Shown here in pieces: positions 1 through 7,808 of a stretch of DNA of 64,000 nucleotides. Each line of letters opens with the position of its first letter. Position 1 is the stretch's first letter. The position numbers and the translations under genes are program-made. The stretch covers positions 186,001 to 250,000 of the forward strand of contig NZ_QHLZ01000001.1 of assembly GCF_003185915.1 (NCBI RefSeq), in the 5' to 3' direction. The notes beneath the pieces are model-generated. The model had not been told where the DNA came from. It saw only the letters and a list, made by a program, of their open reading frames with translations, and did no database searches. This DNA comes from Arthrobacter psychrochitiniphilus. Lineage in GTDB: Bacteria; Actinomycetota; Actinomycetes; Actinomycetales; Micrococcaceae.

Positions 1-34
1 CGCACAGTGCACACAGCACGCCGGGCAGAAAACA

Positions 35-916
35 TCAGCCGCCGAAGCCCAGTGCCGGGCCCAGCGTAAAGGCCGCAATGTCTACCAGCGCGTGGGCTAT
101 CACCAACGGCGCTACTCGGCCCCACTTTTTATAAACCCAGCCAAAGAGCAGGCCCATGGCAAAGTTGCCAATGAACGGGCCGAAGCCTTGATAGAGGTGA
201 TAGCTTCCCCGCAGCAATGCCGCCAGGAAGATGGCAGCCCACCAGCTTAGCCCAATCTTTGTCAACCTCCCCAGCAGGTAGCCGTTGAGAATCACTTCCT
301 CCAGCACCCCGGCCCGGATGGCTGAGAGGATCAGTACCGGGATAGTCCACCAGTACTGATTCAGGGCGCTGGGGATGATCTCGGTGGTGATGCCCATGGC
401 CCGGCCAGCCGCATACAGCCCTAACGATGGCACCCCAATGATGACCAGCAAGCCCAGCGCACCCAGCGCATCACGGAACGGGTGCCGCCAATCGAGCCCG
501 ATCTTTTTGAACACTGACTTGCCCGGCTCGGCCAGCAGATAAAACACCAGCATGACCGGCACCAGGGCAAAGAAGATGCCAAGAATCTGGTACGTAAAGT
601 CAAAGAACTCGCGGTTGCTTTGGACAGTATTCAAGGTAGAAGTGCCTTGGGCTATGGGTGCCCGGCTCATTTTGTCCAGCAACGAGACCACCGAGTACAC
701 GGCCGACTGCCCCAGTGAGAGTCCCAGGACCAGCAATACTTCAATGATCAGCCGGCGCCGGGACTTACTCCCCCACTCCGCACCCCCAGCAAAATCCGCA
801 CCCCCAGCAAAATCAGGGCTTCCCACAAGTCCAGCGCCCCCGGCACGTGAGGGGGTTGGGGCTGGGACAAAAGGGCCGCCGTCGGACGCGGGAAGTACGG
901 GACGCTGTTCACTCAT
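35..916 (-). CDS. CPBP family intramembrane metalloprotease
   Basis: Predicted polytopic membrane protein of about 293 residues in the CPBP/CAAX-protease (Abi) family, whose members cleave membrane or prenylated substrates or act in bacteriocin self-protection. The start is placed at the ATG before SEQRPVLP (916) because the frame upstream of it looks non-coding. After a Gly/Ala-rich N-terminus come about seven hydrophobic segments. The family motifs are visible: LEEVILNGYL (motif 1), RGSYHLYQG (motif 2) and AHALVD (motif 3). Motif 1 normally reads EExxxR; here the Arg position is Asn, so activity could be altered. An 18-bp duplication (781-816) adds residues to the N-terminal cytoplasmic segment. 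It is divergent from the phosphatase gene at 987. The family call is firm; the substrate is unknown. Confidence 0.85.
   Translation of the reverse strand: MSEQRPVLPASDGGPFVPAPTPSRAGGAGLVGSPDFAGGADFAGGAEWGSKSRRRLIIEVLLVLGLSLGQSAVYSVVSLLDKMSRAPIAQGTSTLNTVQSNREFFDFTYQILGIFFALVPVMLVFYLLAEPGKSVFKKIGLDWRHPFRDALGALGLLVIIGVPSLGLYAAGRAMGITTEIIPSALNQYWWTIPVLILSAIRAGVLEEVILNGYLLGRLTKIGLSWWAAIFLAALLRGSYHLYQGFGPFIGNFAMGLLFGWVYKKWGRVAPLVIAHALVDIAAFTLGPALGFGG
781..816. repeat. 18-bp direct tandem duplication
   Basis: Two consecutive copies (781-798, 799-816) of an 18-bp unit that differ only at the end. They lie in frame inside the N-terminal region of the CPBP protease gene and encode a repeated FAGGA-type peptide. 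Confidence 0.85.
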
Positions 917-986
917 ATACGTAATGATGCACGGCCCAGAGCATTTGTGCACCCGGACCGCACCCCGGCTGGGATAGGGTCAGCAG

Positions 987-1664
987 ATGGGTGCTCCTCG
1001 TCAAATCATCATGGTCCGTCACGGCCAGTCGGCGGCTAATGTGGACCAGAGCATTTACAACCGGCTGCCGGATTACCGGATCCCATTGACGGAGCTGGGC
1101 GTGGCCCAGGCGAAGGCAACCGGTGAGCATGTGCGCAGGCAATTGGATGGCCAAAAAGTGCGCGTCTACGTCTCACCGTATCTGCGTGCCCATCAAACCC
1201 TTGAAGCCATGAATTTGGGGGACCTCGTAGAGACCGTCATGGAAGAGCCGCGGTTGCGGGAGCAGGATTGGGCAAATTTCCAGAACCCCGCAGAGATTGC
1301 CGACCAAAAGGAACTCCGCAACGCCTACGGTCACTTCTTCTACCGCTTTCGGGAAGGCGAATCGGGCTCAGATGTTTATGACAGGGTCTCCTCCTTCATG
1401 GAAACCCTCTTCCGCCACTGGGCCCGCCCCGACTACGCTCCCAACACGTTACTGGTCACGCACGGGCTGACCATGCGGCTATTTTGCATGCGTTGGTTCC
1501 ACTGGTCGGTGGAGTATTTTGAGTCACTGAACAATCCCTCCAACGCCGAAACTCGCACCCTCATCAAGGACGGCCAGCGCTACATCCTGGACGCCCCCTT
1601 TGCGCAATGGACGGCCGCCGAGCCCACCAAAACAGTCATGGACGCTCCCGAACACATTTGGTGA
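987..1664 (+). CDS. Histidine phosphatase family protein (phosphoglycerate mutase-like)
   Basis: 225-residue soluble protein of the histidine phosphatase superfamily. The N-terminal VRHGQS motif (residues 10-15) supplies the phospho-accepting His and the binding Arg. A later VTHGLTMR segment near residue 160 carries the second catalytic His. Members range from cofactor-dependent phosphoglycerate mutases to broad phosphatases; the short length and the sequence around RHG suit a phosphatase acting on a small phosphorylated metabolite, but the substrate cannot be read from the sequence. The gene stands alone, divergent from the CPBP protease gene, and ends about 120 bp before efeU. Confidence 0.85.
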   Translation: MGAPRQIIMVRHGQSAANVDQSIYNRLPDYRIPLTELGVAQAKATGEHVRRQLDGQKVRVYVSPYLRAHQTLEAMNLGDLVETVMEEPRLREQDWANFQNPAEIADQKELRNAYGHFFYRFREGESGSDVYDRVSSFMETLFRHWARPDYAPNTLLVTHGLTMRLFCMRWFHWSVEYFESLNNPSNAETRTLIKDGQRYILDAPFAQWTAAEPTKTVMDAPEHIW

Positions 1665-1720
1665 CACAAGTGCCGCAATAGGCCACACTCCACTGGCCTA
1701 ATTATATTTTTTAGTCCTTC

Positions 1721-1739
1721 AAAGGGTAACCTTGCCTAA
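1721..1739. promoter_or_regulatory. Candidate DtxR/IdeR iron box upstream of efeUOB
   Basis: The 19 bases, read on the minus strand, match the actinobacterial iron-box consensus (TTAGGTTAGGCTAACCTAA) at about 13 of 19 positions, including the whole left TTAGG and most of the right CTAACC half. The box lies 50 bp before the GTG start of efeU and would allow Fe(II)-DtxR/IdeR to repress the operon when iron is sufficient. It overlaps a TTG that would otherwise extend efeU, which argues for the downstream GTG. Consensus matching only; no binding data. Confidence 0.55.
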
Positions 1740-1788
1740 GTACAGGGGCAGACCCCAGTCGCACCTTCGACGGACTCCGGAGCAACAC

Positions 1789-3441
1789 GTGCTCGCAACA
1801 TTTGTCATTGGCCTTCGTGAAGGCCTCGAAGCCGCTCTCATAGTGGGTATGATCGCAGCATTTCTGCGCCGCAATGGCGTATCCCTTCGGCCAATGTGGC
1901 TGGGTGTGGGTGCCGCGGTCCTCCTGAGCGCCCTCACAGGAATTGTGCTGGAACTAGTCTCAGCGGCGCTGCCACAACAGCAGCAAGAAGCCATGGAGAC
2001 GCTCATTGGCGCCGCGGCCGTGCTGATAGTGACCTACATGATCCTGTGGATGAGCAAGAATTCGCGCTCCATGAAATCCGTTCTCGAGACGCATGCTTGG
2101 TCGGCCCTCAAGGGCGGCTCCGTCACTGCACTGGCGCTCATGGCGTTTCTGGCCGTGCTGCGAGAAGGCGTGGAAACCGCCGTCTTCATGGTTGCCGCCT
2201 TCCAATCATCCCTGAGCCCGCTGGCAGCCGGATTGGGCGCCGTGCTGGGTTTGGGCATTGCTTGCGGCATTGGCTTCCTGCTCATTCGCGGCGCCATCAA
2301 GCTCAACCTGGCCAAGTTCTTCAAAGCCACCGGCATATTTCTGGTGTTCGTGGCCGCCGGTCTGGTCATGAAATCCCTACGGACCGCGCACGAGGCCGGG
2401 TGGCTTAACGTAGGCCAAGGCACCACGATCGATCTCACCTGGCTGGCACCCAACGGCTCCGCCCGGGCCGCAATCCTCACCGGCGTGTTCGGCATCTCGC
2501 CGGATCCCCGCGTTGTGGAGCTCTTGGGCTGGGCCCTGTACCTGATCCCCATGCTGGCCTTCATCCTCTGGCCGCGCACCTGGCGACCCAGCCCGGCAGC
2601 CCTGCCGCGCGTGTACTTCGCCACTGCCGGAGCCATGGGCATTGCTGCCCTGACCCTCGCCATCGCCGCACCCCTGGCCATCCCCGCGAACTCTCTTGCT
2701 ACCAGCACGACGGCGGCCATCACCTCCTCCGGTGACCCGGCAGCCACGCTGCGCGTTGCGCAGCAAAGAGACGCTTCCGGTGCCACTCTCGGAGATCTCT
2801 TTGCTTCTTGGTCCGCGCCAGCATCCCTCTCCCTCGTAGAAACAGCTAGCAACGGCACCGAAATTTCGCATGAACTCACGGGACACGGCACGGAATCTCA
2901 CGCCGGGCGCACCGTCTCGGTCTTCACGAGCAAGAGCGCACCAGGCCAGAGAACTGCCGGCGAGAGCACCGAATCTGCCACCCTCACGGCCAAGGAACTG
3001 GCCACTCTCAACGGCGGCCGCATGCCGGTGGGTATCAGCGCCTCAGCCAACCCGGGCCCCTTCACCGCCTCGTGGAAGCACCAGGGCCAGATCACGCTCT
3101 GGATGGCCCAAGGGGTCATAGTGGACGCCGTCAACACTCAGGCCAGCACCCTCACCCTCACCGGTGGCGGGCTTGGCTCACCACGGACCATTGCCGTGCA
3201 CAACGGGCAAGGCTGGCACGTCCCGGACGCCCAGGTTAGTTCCACCGTGGCGGCACTGAACAGTTACGAATCCGCCGCCTCAGAAAACGTTCTGTGGGCG
3301 CGGTATCTGCCAGCGCTCTTGGGCATCACCGCACTCTTCCTGGCCGTCGCAGGCCTGCGAAAGCTCCGGGCAGCAGGTACCAGCACAGCACGCGCCACAA
3401 AATCCGAAACCACCCCGCAGCGCTCGGCAGCAGCATCTTGA
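1789..3441 (+). CDS. efeU: Iron permease EfeU (FTR1 family) with C-terminal extension
   Basis: Membrane iron permease of the EfeUOB (ferrous/ferric uptake) system. I choose GTG 1789 because GGAG lies 6 bases upstream and the protein then begins directly with LATFVIGLREGLEAAL. The two FTR1 signatures are present: REGLE at residues 10-14 and REGVE about 125 residues later, whose Glu residues bind iron in the family. About seven membrane helices occupy the first 290 residues. A further stretch of about 230 residues is mostly extracytoplasmic and ends in one more helix and a short basic tail; such an extension is not in E. coli EfeU and probably faces EfeO outside the cell. It is first of three co-directional genes and follows a candidate iron box. 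Confidence 0.93.
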   Translation: MLATFVIGLREGLEAALIVGMIAAFLRRNGVSLRPMWLGVGAAVLLSALTGIVLELVSAALPQQQQEAMETLIGAAAVLIVTYMILWMSKNSRSMKSVLETHAWSALKGGSVTALALMAFLAVLREGVETAVFMVAAFQSSLSPLAAGLGAVLGLGIACGIGFLLIRGAIKLNLAKFFKATGIFLVFVAAGLVMKSLRTAHEAGWLNVGQGTTIDLTWLAPNGSARAAILTGVFGISPDPRVVELLGWALYLIPMLAFILWPRTWRPSPAALPRVYFATAGAMGIAALTLAIAAPLAIPANSLATSTTAAITSSGDPAATLRVAQQRDASGATLGDLFASWSAPASLSLVETASNGTEISHELTGHGTESHAGRTVSVFTSKSAPGQRTAGESTESATLTAKELATLNGGRMPVGISASANPGPFTASWKHQGQITLWMAQGVIVDAVNTQASTLTLTGGGLGSPRTIAVHNGQGWHVPDAQVSSTVAALNSYESAASENVLWARYLPALLGITALFLAVAGLRKLRAAGTSTARATKSETTPQRSAAAS

Positions 3442-3460
3442 AAATCAGCATCTTGAAACA
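3431..3460. repeat. 15-bp direct duplication over the efeU stop
   Basis: Two near-identical 15-bp copies (3431-3445 and 3446-3460) span the efeU stop codon. Because the unit contains TGA in frame in its first copy, the second copy is untranslated. Confidence 0.75.
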
Positions 3461-3564
3461 GCCGCTGGACGCCGTGAAATCGATCCTTTTGTAGACACCA
3501 CGTTTTAGAGCATCACTTTTGCAACACACCTCATATAGACCACCAGCTTGATCTAAGGACCTCA

Positions 3565-4821
3565 ATGACTTCCTCCCGAATCACCCGCCCCGGAGTTCCT
3601 GCCCTCTTCGCCGGAGCGGCAGTGCTAGCGCTTTCGCTGGCAGCATGCGGCGCCGCTCCCTCCTCTGGAAACTCCTCTGAGAACTCCTCTGGAAAATCGG
3701 CAGAGAGCACTTCTCAGGAGGGCGCTGCTCCCGTCAGTAATGGCGCAGCCCAGATCAACGTCAGTGTTGAGCAGGTCAACGGTGAAGAACAATGCGTGCC
3801 TGACCACGCTTTTGCACCGGCTGGCCCAGTCACCTTCACCGTAATGAACAAGGATGCCTCCGGCGTCAGCGAAGTAGAACTGCTCAGCGACAAGCGAATC
3901 CTGGGCGAGCGTGAGAACGTCATCCCCGGCCTGAAGCCTGTCAGTTTCACCGTGACCTTGGCTGGTGGCCAATACCAGCTCTACTGCCCCGGCGCCAGCA
4001 CAGAGAATGTCCCCTTCACGGTGACCGGTAGTGCTGCCTCAGCCGCAGCCAACGGTGTCAGCGAACTACTCAAAGAAGGCACCAGCGGCTACGCAAAGTA
4101 CGTAACAGGTCAGGTGGAGAACCTTGTCAGCGCCGTGGCGGCGCTGCAAACCGCAGTGGATGCCGGTGACGTGAACGCCGCCCAAAAAGCCTACGCAGCG
4201 GCGCGCCCCTTCTTCGAGAGGATTGAGCCCGTGGCAGAGAGCTTCCCCGATCTGGATCCGGCCCTGGATTTGCGTGTGGCCGATGTTGAACCAGGCACCG
4301 AGTGGACAGGTTTCCACCCCCTCGAAAAGGACCTCTTCGAAGCCAAAGCCATCACTGCCTCCACCAAAGCGCTGGCTGCCGGGATCGTGAAGAATGTTCA
4401 CACGCTGGCATCCCTGACCAAGGAATTGGAAAACACCGGCGCCTACAAGCCCGAGGAACTGGCTAACGGCGCCAGCGGACTGCTCGAGGAGGTCCAGTCC
4501 TCCAAAATCACCGGCGAAGAAGAAGCATACTCCAAGCTGGATCTGCTGGACTTCGCCGCCAACATTGAAGGCTCACAGCAGGCATTTGAATACCTTAAGC
4601 CCGCCTTGGAAGAGATTGACGGGACCCTGAGCGCCCAAATTGAGGCCCAGTTTGAGAATGTCAACAAGGCCTTGACAGGCTACCAGGATGAGGCGGCCCT
4701 GGGCGGCTGGAAGCCCTACACGGACGAGCTCAAGAAGAGCGACGGCGCCAAGCTCACCGCACTGATCCAGGCCTTGCAGGCACCGCTGGCCAAGATCTCG
4801 GAAAAGGTAGCCACCGTCTAA
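3565..4821 (+). CDS. efeO: EfeO: lipoprotein with cupredoxin and imelysin-like (M75) domains
   Basis: 418-residue exported component of the EfeUOB iron transporter. A signal peptide ends in the lipobox LAAC, so the mature protein is probably anchored to the outer face of the membrane. A Ser/Gly/Glu-rich linker is followed by a cupredoxin-like domain (about residues 60-160) and an alpha-helical M75/imelysin domain (about 165-418) with the HxxE-type motif in FHPLEKDLFE. In the family the two domains handle periplasmic or extracellular iron and hand it to EfeU. The ATG has AAGGA upstream. It follows efeU after 123 bp, and its stop overlaps the efeB start by one base (TAATG), implying translational coupling. 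Confidence 0.93.
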   Translation: MTSSRITRPGVPALFAGAAVLALSLAACGAAPSSGNSSENSSGKSAESTSQEGAAPVSNGAAQINVSVEQVNGEEQCVPDHAFAPAGPVTFTVMNKDASGVSEVELLSDKRILGERENVIPGLKPVSFTVTLAGGQYQLYCPGASTENVPFTVTGSAASAAANGVSELLKEGTSGYAKYVTGQVENLVSAVAALQTAVDAGDVNAAQKAYAAARPFFERIEPVAESFPDLDPALDLRVADVEPGTEWTGFHPLEKDLFEAKAITASTKALAAGIVKNVHTLASLTKELENTGAYKPEELANGASGLLEEVQSSKITGEEEAYSKLDLLDFAANIEGSQQAFEYLKPALEEIDGTLSAQIEAQFENVNKALTGYQDEAALGGWKPYTDELKKSDGAKLTALIQALQAPLAKISEKVATV

Positions 4822-6158
4822 TGAACGAGCCCACAGCCGCCCCGGACCAACAACCCGCCCAAAAACCTGCACAACAAACACAACAGCCTGAACAGCCTGC
4901 TACACAGCAGCTTTCGCGGCGACGATTCTTTGGCGGCTCGGCAGCCGTTGCCGGTGCCGGCGGGCTGGTTTTGGGTGCTGGTGCTGCTGTGGCACTGACT
5001 GGCGCCAAGGCGCCCACGCCGCCCACCGACCTTGAACTGGTGGAGCAGCGTTCTGCCCTCACGGAACCTTTCTACGGGGAACACCAAGGAGGGATCGCCA
5101 CAGCCCCGCAGGACCATCTGGTATTCACCAGCTTTGATCTGACCGCCACAACCGCCGTGGAGTTGCAGCTGGTGCTGGCCAAGTGGTCTGCGGCCATGGC
5201 ACAAATGACGGCCGGGCGCCCCGTAGGGAAAGTTGAGCCCAGCCGTGAGCACGCCATTCCCGTTGACACGGGTGAGGCTACAGATTTGGGTGCCCACGGA
5301 CTGACCTTGACACTGGGTTTTGGGCCCTCGCTCTTTGACGAACGGTTTGGGCTGGAGAAGTTCAAGCCCGTGGACTTTGCACAGCTGCCCGCCATGGCCG
5401 GGGAATCGCTGGATCCCGCCATGACAGGCGGTGACCTGTGTATCCAGGCCTGTTCCAACGATCCGCAAGTGGCATACCACGCGGTACGGAACCTGGCACG
5501 GATGGCCCGGACGTCCGTGCGAACAAAATGGACTGTCCTGGGCTTTGGCCGCGCCTCGGCCGGGGCGAATCAAACCACGCCGCGAAACCTCATGGGCTTC
5601 AAGGACGGCACCCGGAACATCACCAGCGACGACGACTTTGCGCAGCACGTGTGGGTCGGGGACGAGGCCGGACAACCATGGATGGTAGGCGGCAGCTACT
5701 TGGTGGCCCGCAAAATCCACATGCTCATTGAGACCTGGGACGAGGACCCCATTGGGGACCAGCAAAGCATCTTTGGCCGCACCAAGGCCGAGGGCGCACC
5801 CCTGTCAGGGGCCAAGGAACATGATGTCCCAAACTTCCATGCCGTGCACGGCGGCGCCCCTGCCATTCCAGGTGATTCACACATGGCCCTGGCCGCGCAT
5901 GAAAACAATGGTGGCACCAAGATCCTGCGCCGCGGCTACAACTTCACCGATGGACTGGACTCCGTAGGCAGGCTCGATGCAGGCCTGATGTTCTTGAGCT
6001 TCCAGAAAGACCCGGAACAATTCATCTCGCTGCAGCGCAAGATGGGAAAATCGGACCGGCTCAACGAGTACATCCGGCACGTGGGCTCAGGAGTATTTGC
6101 CGTTCCGGCCGGGCTACCCGCCGCGGGTAGCTACTACGGCAAAGAATTCTTCGCCTAG
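4821..6158 (+). CDS. efeB: EfeB: Tat-exported DyP-type heme peroxidase
   Basis: 445-residue dye-decolorising-type peroxidase of the EfeUOB system. The N-terminus carries a Pro/Gln-rich n-region and the twin-arginine motif SRRRFFGG followed by an Ala/Gly-rich hydrophobic stretch, so it is folded with heme before export by Tat. The DyP signature GFKDGTRN is present with the distal catalytic Asp at about residue 262; the proximal heme His lies in the DSHMALA segment. Family members oxidise Fe(II) or handle heme outside the membrane, supplying ferric iron to EfeO/EfeU. Last gene of the operon; it is followed by a strong hairpin. Confidence 0.94.
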   Translation: MNEPTAAPDQQPAQKPAQQTQQPEQPATQQLSRRRFFGGSAAVAGAGGLVLGAGAAVALTGAKAPTPPTDLELVEQRSALTEPFYGEHQGGIATAPQDHLVFTSFDLTATTAVELQLVLAKWSAAMAQMTAGRPVGKVEPSREHAIPVDTGEATDLGAHGLTLTLGFGPSLFDERFGLEKFKPVDFAQLPAMAGESLDPAMTGGDLCIQACSNDPQVAYHAVRNLARMARTSVRTKWTVLGFGRASAGANQTTPRNLMGFKDGTRNITSDDDFAQHVWVGDEAGQPWMVGGSYLVARKIHMLIETWDEDPIGDQQSIFGRTKAEGAPLSGAKEHDVPNFHAVHGGAPAIPGDSHMALAAHENNGGTKILRRGYNFTDGLDSVGRLDAGLMFLSFQKDPEQFISLQRKMGKSDRLNEYIRHVGSGVFAVPAGLPAAGSYYGKEFFA

Positions 6159-6182
6159 ACGGCTCCCGCTCAGCTATTCCCA

Positions 6183-6243
6183 GATCGACCCGTGAGCTAA
6201 TGCCTCTTAGACACTTCTAAGCGGCATTAGCTCACGGATCGAT
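6183..6243. terminator. Long near-perfect inverted repeat between convergent efeB and dctA
   Basis: Two arms of about 28 bp (6183-6211 and 6216-6243) are complementary with only two mismatches around a 4-base CACT loop. It sits 25 bp after efeB and 20 bp before the dctA stop, so it can end transcription from both sides. There is no T-run on either flank, and the stem is longer than most intrinsic terminators. Confidence 0.7.
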
Positions 6244-6262
6244 TCGTTGGTGCGGGCTGAAA

Positions 6263-7654
6263 CTAGACGTTTACGGGGACGCGGTTGTCCTTTTCCAAGA
6301 TAGCGGAACCGTCAGCAGCACCCGGGGTAACCTCAGCACCAGCCGAAGAGCCGAAGCCGTGATCGTCGTCGTCCATATTGATTTCATCGAACGGGTCACG
6401 GCCGGCTAGGACTTCGCGGGCCTTGTCCATATCAAGCTCGTGGGTCCACTTGCCAATCAGCAAGGTGGCCACGGCGTTGCCGGTGAAGTTGGTGAGTGCG
6501 CGGCACTCGGACATGAACTTATCGATCCCCACAATCACGCCCATGCCATCGAGCAGAACCGGCTTGTGAGCGGCCAAACCGGCAGCCAGAGTTGCCAGAC
6601 CGGCACCGGTGACACCGGCAGCACCCTTGGAGGCAATGACCATGAAGACCAGCAGGCCAATCTGCTCGCCAAGGTTCATCGGCAGGCCCATGGCGGTGGA
6701 GATGAACAAGGCACTCATGGTCAGGTAGATGGCGGTACCGTCAAGGTTGAAGGAGTATCCGGTGGGGACAGTGATGCCGACAACGGGCTTGGAAACACCG
6801 GCGTGTTCCATCTTGGCCATCAGTCGCGGCAGGGCCGACTCGGAGGAGGAGGTTGCGAAAATAAGCAGGTATTCGCGGCCCAGGTAACGCATCAGGGTGA
6901 AGATGTTCAGGCCAGTCACTAGACGCAGGATGGAACCCAAGATCACCACGATGAACAGTGCACACGTCAGGTAGAAGGCACCCATGAGGATGGCCATGGA
7001 ACCAATGGCGGCCCAGCCCGTGGCACCTACTACTGCGGCAATGGCACCGAAGGCGCCTACCGGAGCCAGCCACATGATCATGGTCATCAGCTTGAACACT
7101 ACTTTTTGAATGTGCTTGACGCCGTTGAGCACCGGCTCGCCGGCCTTGCCCAGGGACTGCACTGCGAAACCAACCATGAGGGCCAGCACCAGGGTGGGCA
7201 GTACGGGGATATCCCCGGGGATCATTTCCATCAAAAACTTCACAGTGGAGTTCTCCTCGGCGCCGCCACCGGCCTTGTAAGGCTGCAAGTGCAAACCGGC
7301 TCCCGGGTGGATGATGTTGCCCACCAGCAAACCAATAGCCAGCGCCACGGTGGACATGGTCATGAAGTACAGCAGCGCCAGGCCACCCACCTTGCCCACG
7401 GTGGCAGCCTTGGCAATGGAGCCAACACCAATCACCAAGGTGCAGAAAATGATGGGTGCAATGACCATCTTGATCAGCGCAATGAACATGGTCCCGAGCG
7501 GCTTCAGTGACTTGCCCACTTCGGGAGCAAGCAGGCCGATCGCCGCACCAAAAACCACCGCGGCGATGACCGCAATGTACAGCCAATGGGTTTTATCCAG
7601 CCGGCGTTTTGCCGGCTTGGCCGTGCTGAGGGTCCCTCGTCCTTGAGAGCTCAT
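6263..7654 (-). CDS. dctA: Dicarboxylate/amino acid:cation symporter (DctA-like)
   Basis: 463-residue secondary transporter of the DAACS family, predicted to import C4-dicarboxylates such as succinate, fumarate or malate with cations. About eight membrane helices and two re-entrant hairpins are expected. Recognisable motifs are the serine-rich hairpin ATSSSESALPRL, the NLDGTAIY segment and the SKGAAGVTGAG hairpin, all of which line the substrate and cation site in the family. Start ATG 7654 has AAGGAG seven bases upstream. The acidic C-terminus contains an Asp run. It is divergent from a CitA/CitB-type two-component pair, the usual partner of dicarboxylate carriers, so induction by external dicarboxylate is likely. 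Confidence 0.92.
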   Translation of the reverse strand: MSSQGRGTLSTAKPAKRRLDKTHWLYIAVIAAVVFGAAIGLLAPEVGKSLKPLGTMFIALIKMVIAPIIFCTLVIGVGSIAKAATVGKVGGLALLYFMTMSTVALAIGLLVGNIIHPGAGLHLQPYKAGGGAEENSTVKFLMEMIPGDIPVLPTLVLALMVGFAVQSLGKAGEPVLNGVKHIQKVVFKLMTMIMWLAPVGAFGAIAAVVGATGWAAIGSMAILMGAFYLTCALFIVVILGSILRLVTGLNIFTLMRYLGREYLLIFATSSSESALPRLMAKMEHAGVSKPVVGITVPTGYSFNLDGTAIYLTMSALFISTAMGLPMNLGEQIGLLVFMVIASKGAAGVTGAGLATLAAGLAAHKPVLLDGMGVIVGIDKFMSECRALTNFTGNAVATLLIGKWTHELDMDKAREVLAGRDPFDEINMDDDDHGFGSSAGAEVTPGAADGSAILEKDNRVPVNV

Positions 7655-7808
7655 AGTGACTCCTTGCTTATGCGTTTTTGCTTTGCAGGTCTGCGCGGCT
7701 GGTGATTAGCATTGGTAGGTAGGGCGTGGCATCCGCCTCACATAAGATTGCCCCGCAACGTGACTTATCTCACCGTTGTGTTCATATTGGTCGCACGAAA
7801 GGTTGTTC

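Noticed and set aside
1732..1788. TTG at 1732 as the efeU start
   Set aside because: It overlaps the iron box, adds a segment without family similarity, and the GTG at 1789 has a well-placed ribosome site.
2034..2891. Long open frame on the minus strand opposite efeU
   Set aside because: Arg/Ser/Ala-rich with no family features; it is the complement of a strongly coding gene in GC-rich DNA.
6183..6243. Long inverted repeat as an insertion-sequence end or MITE
   Set aside because: No transposase, no target duplication and no second copy in the window.
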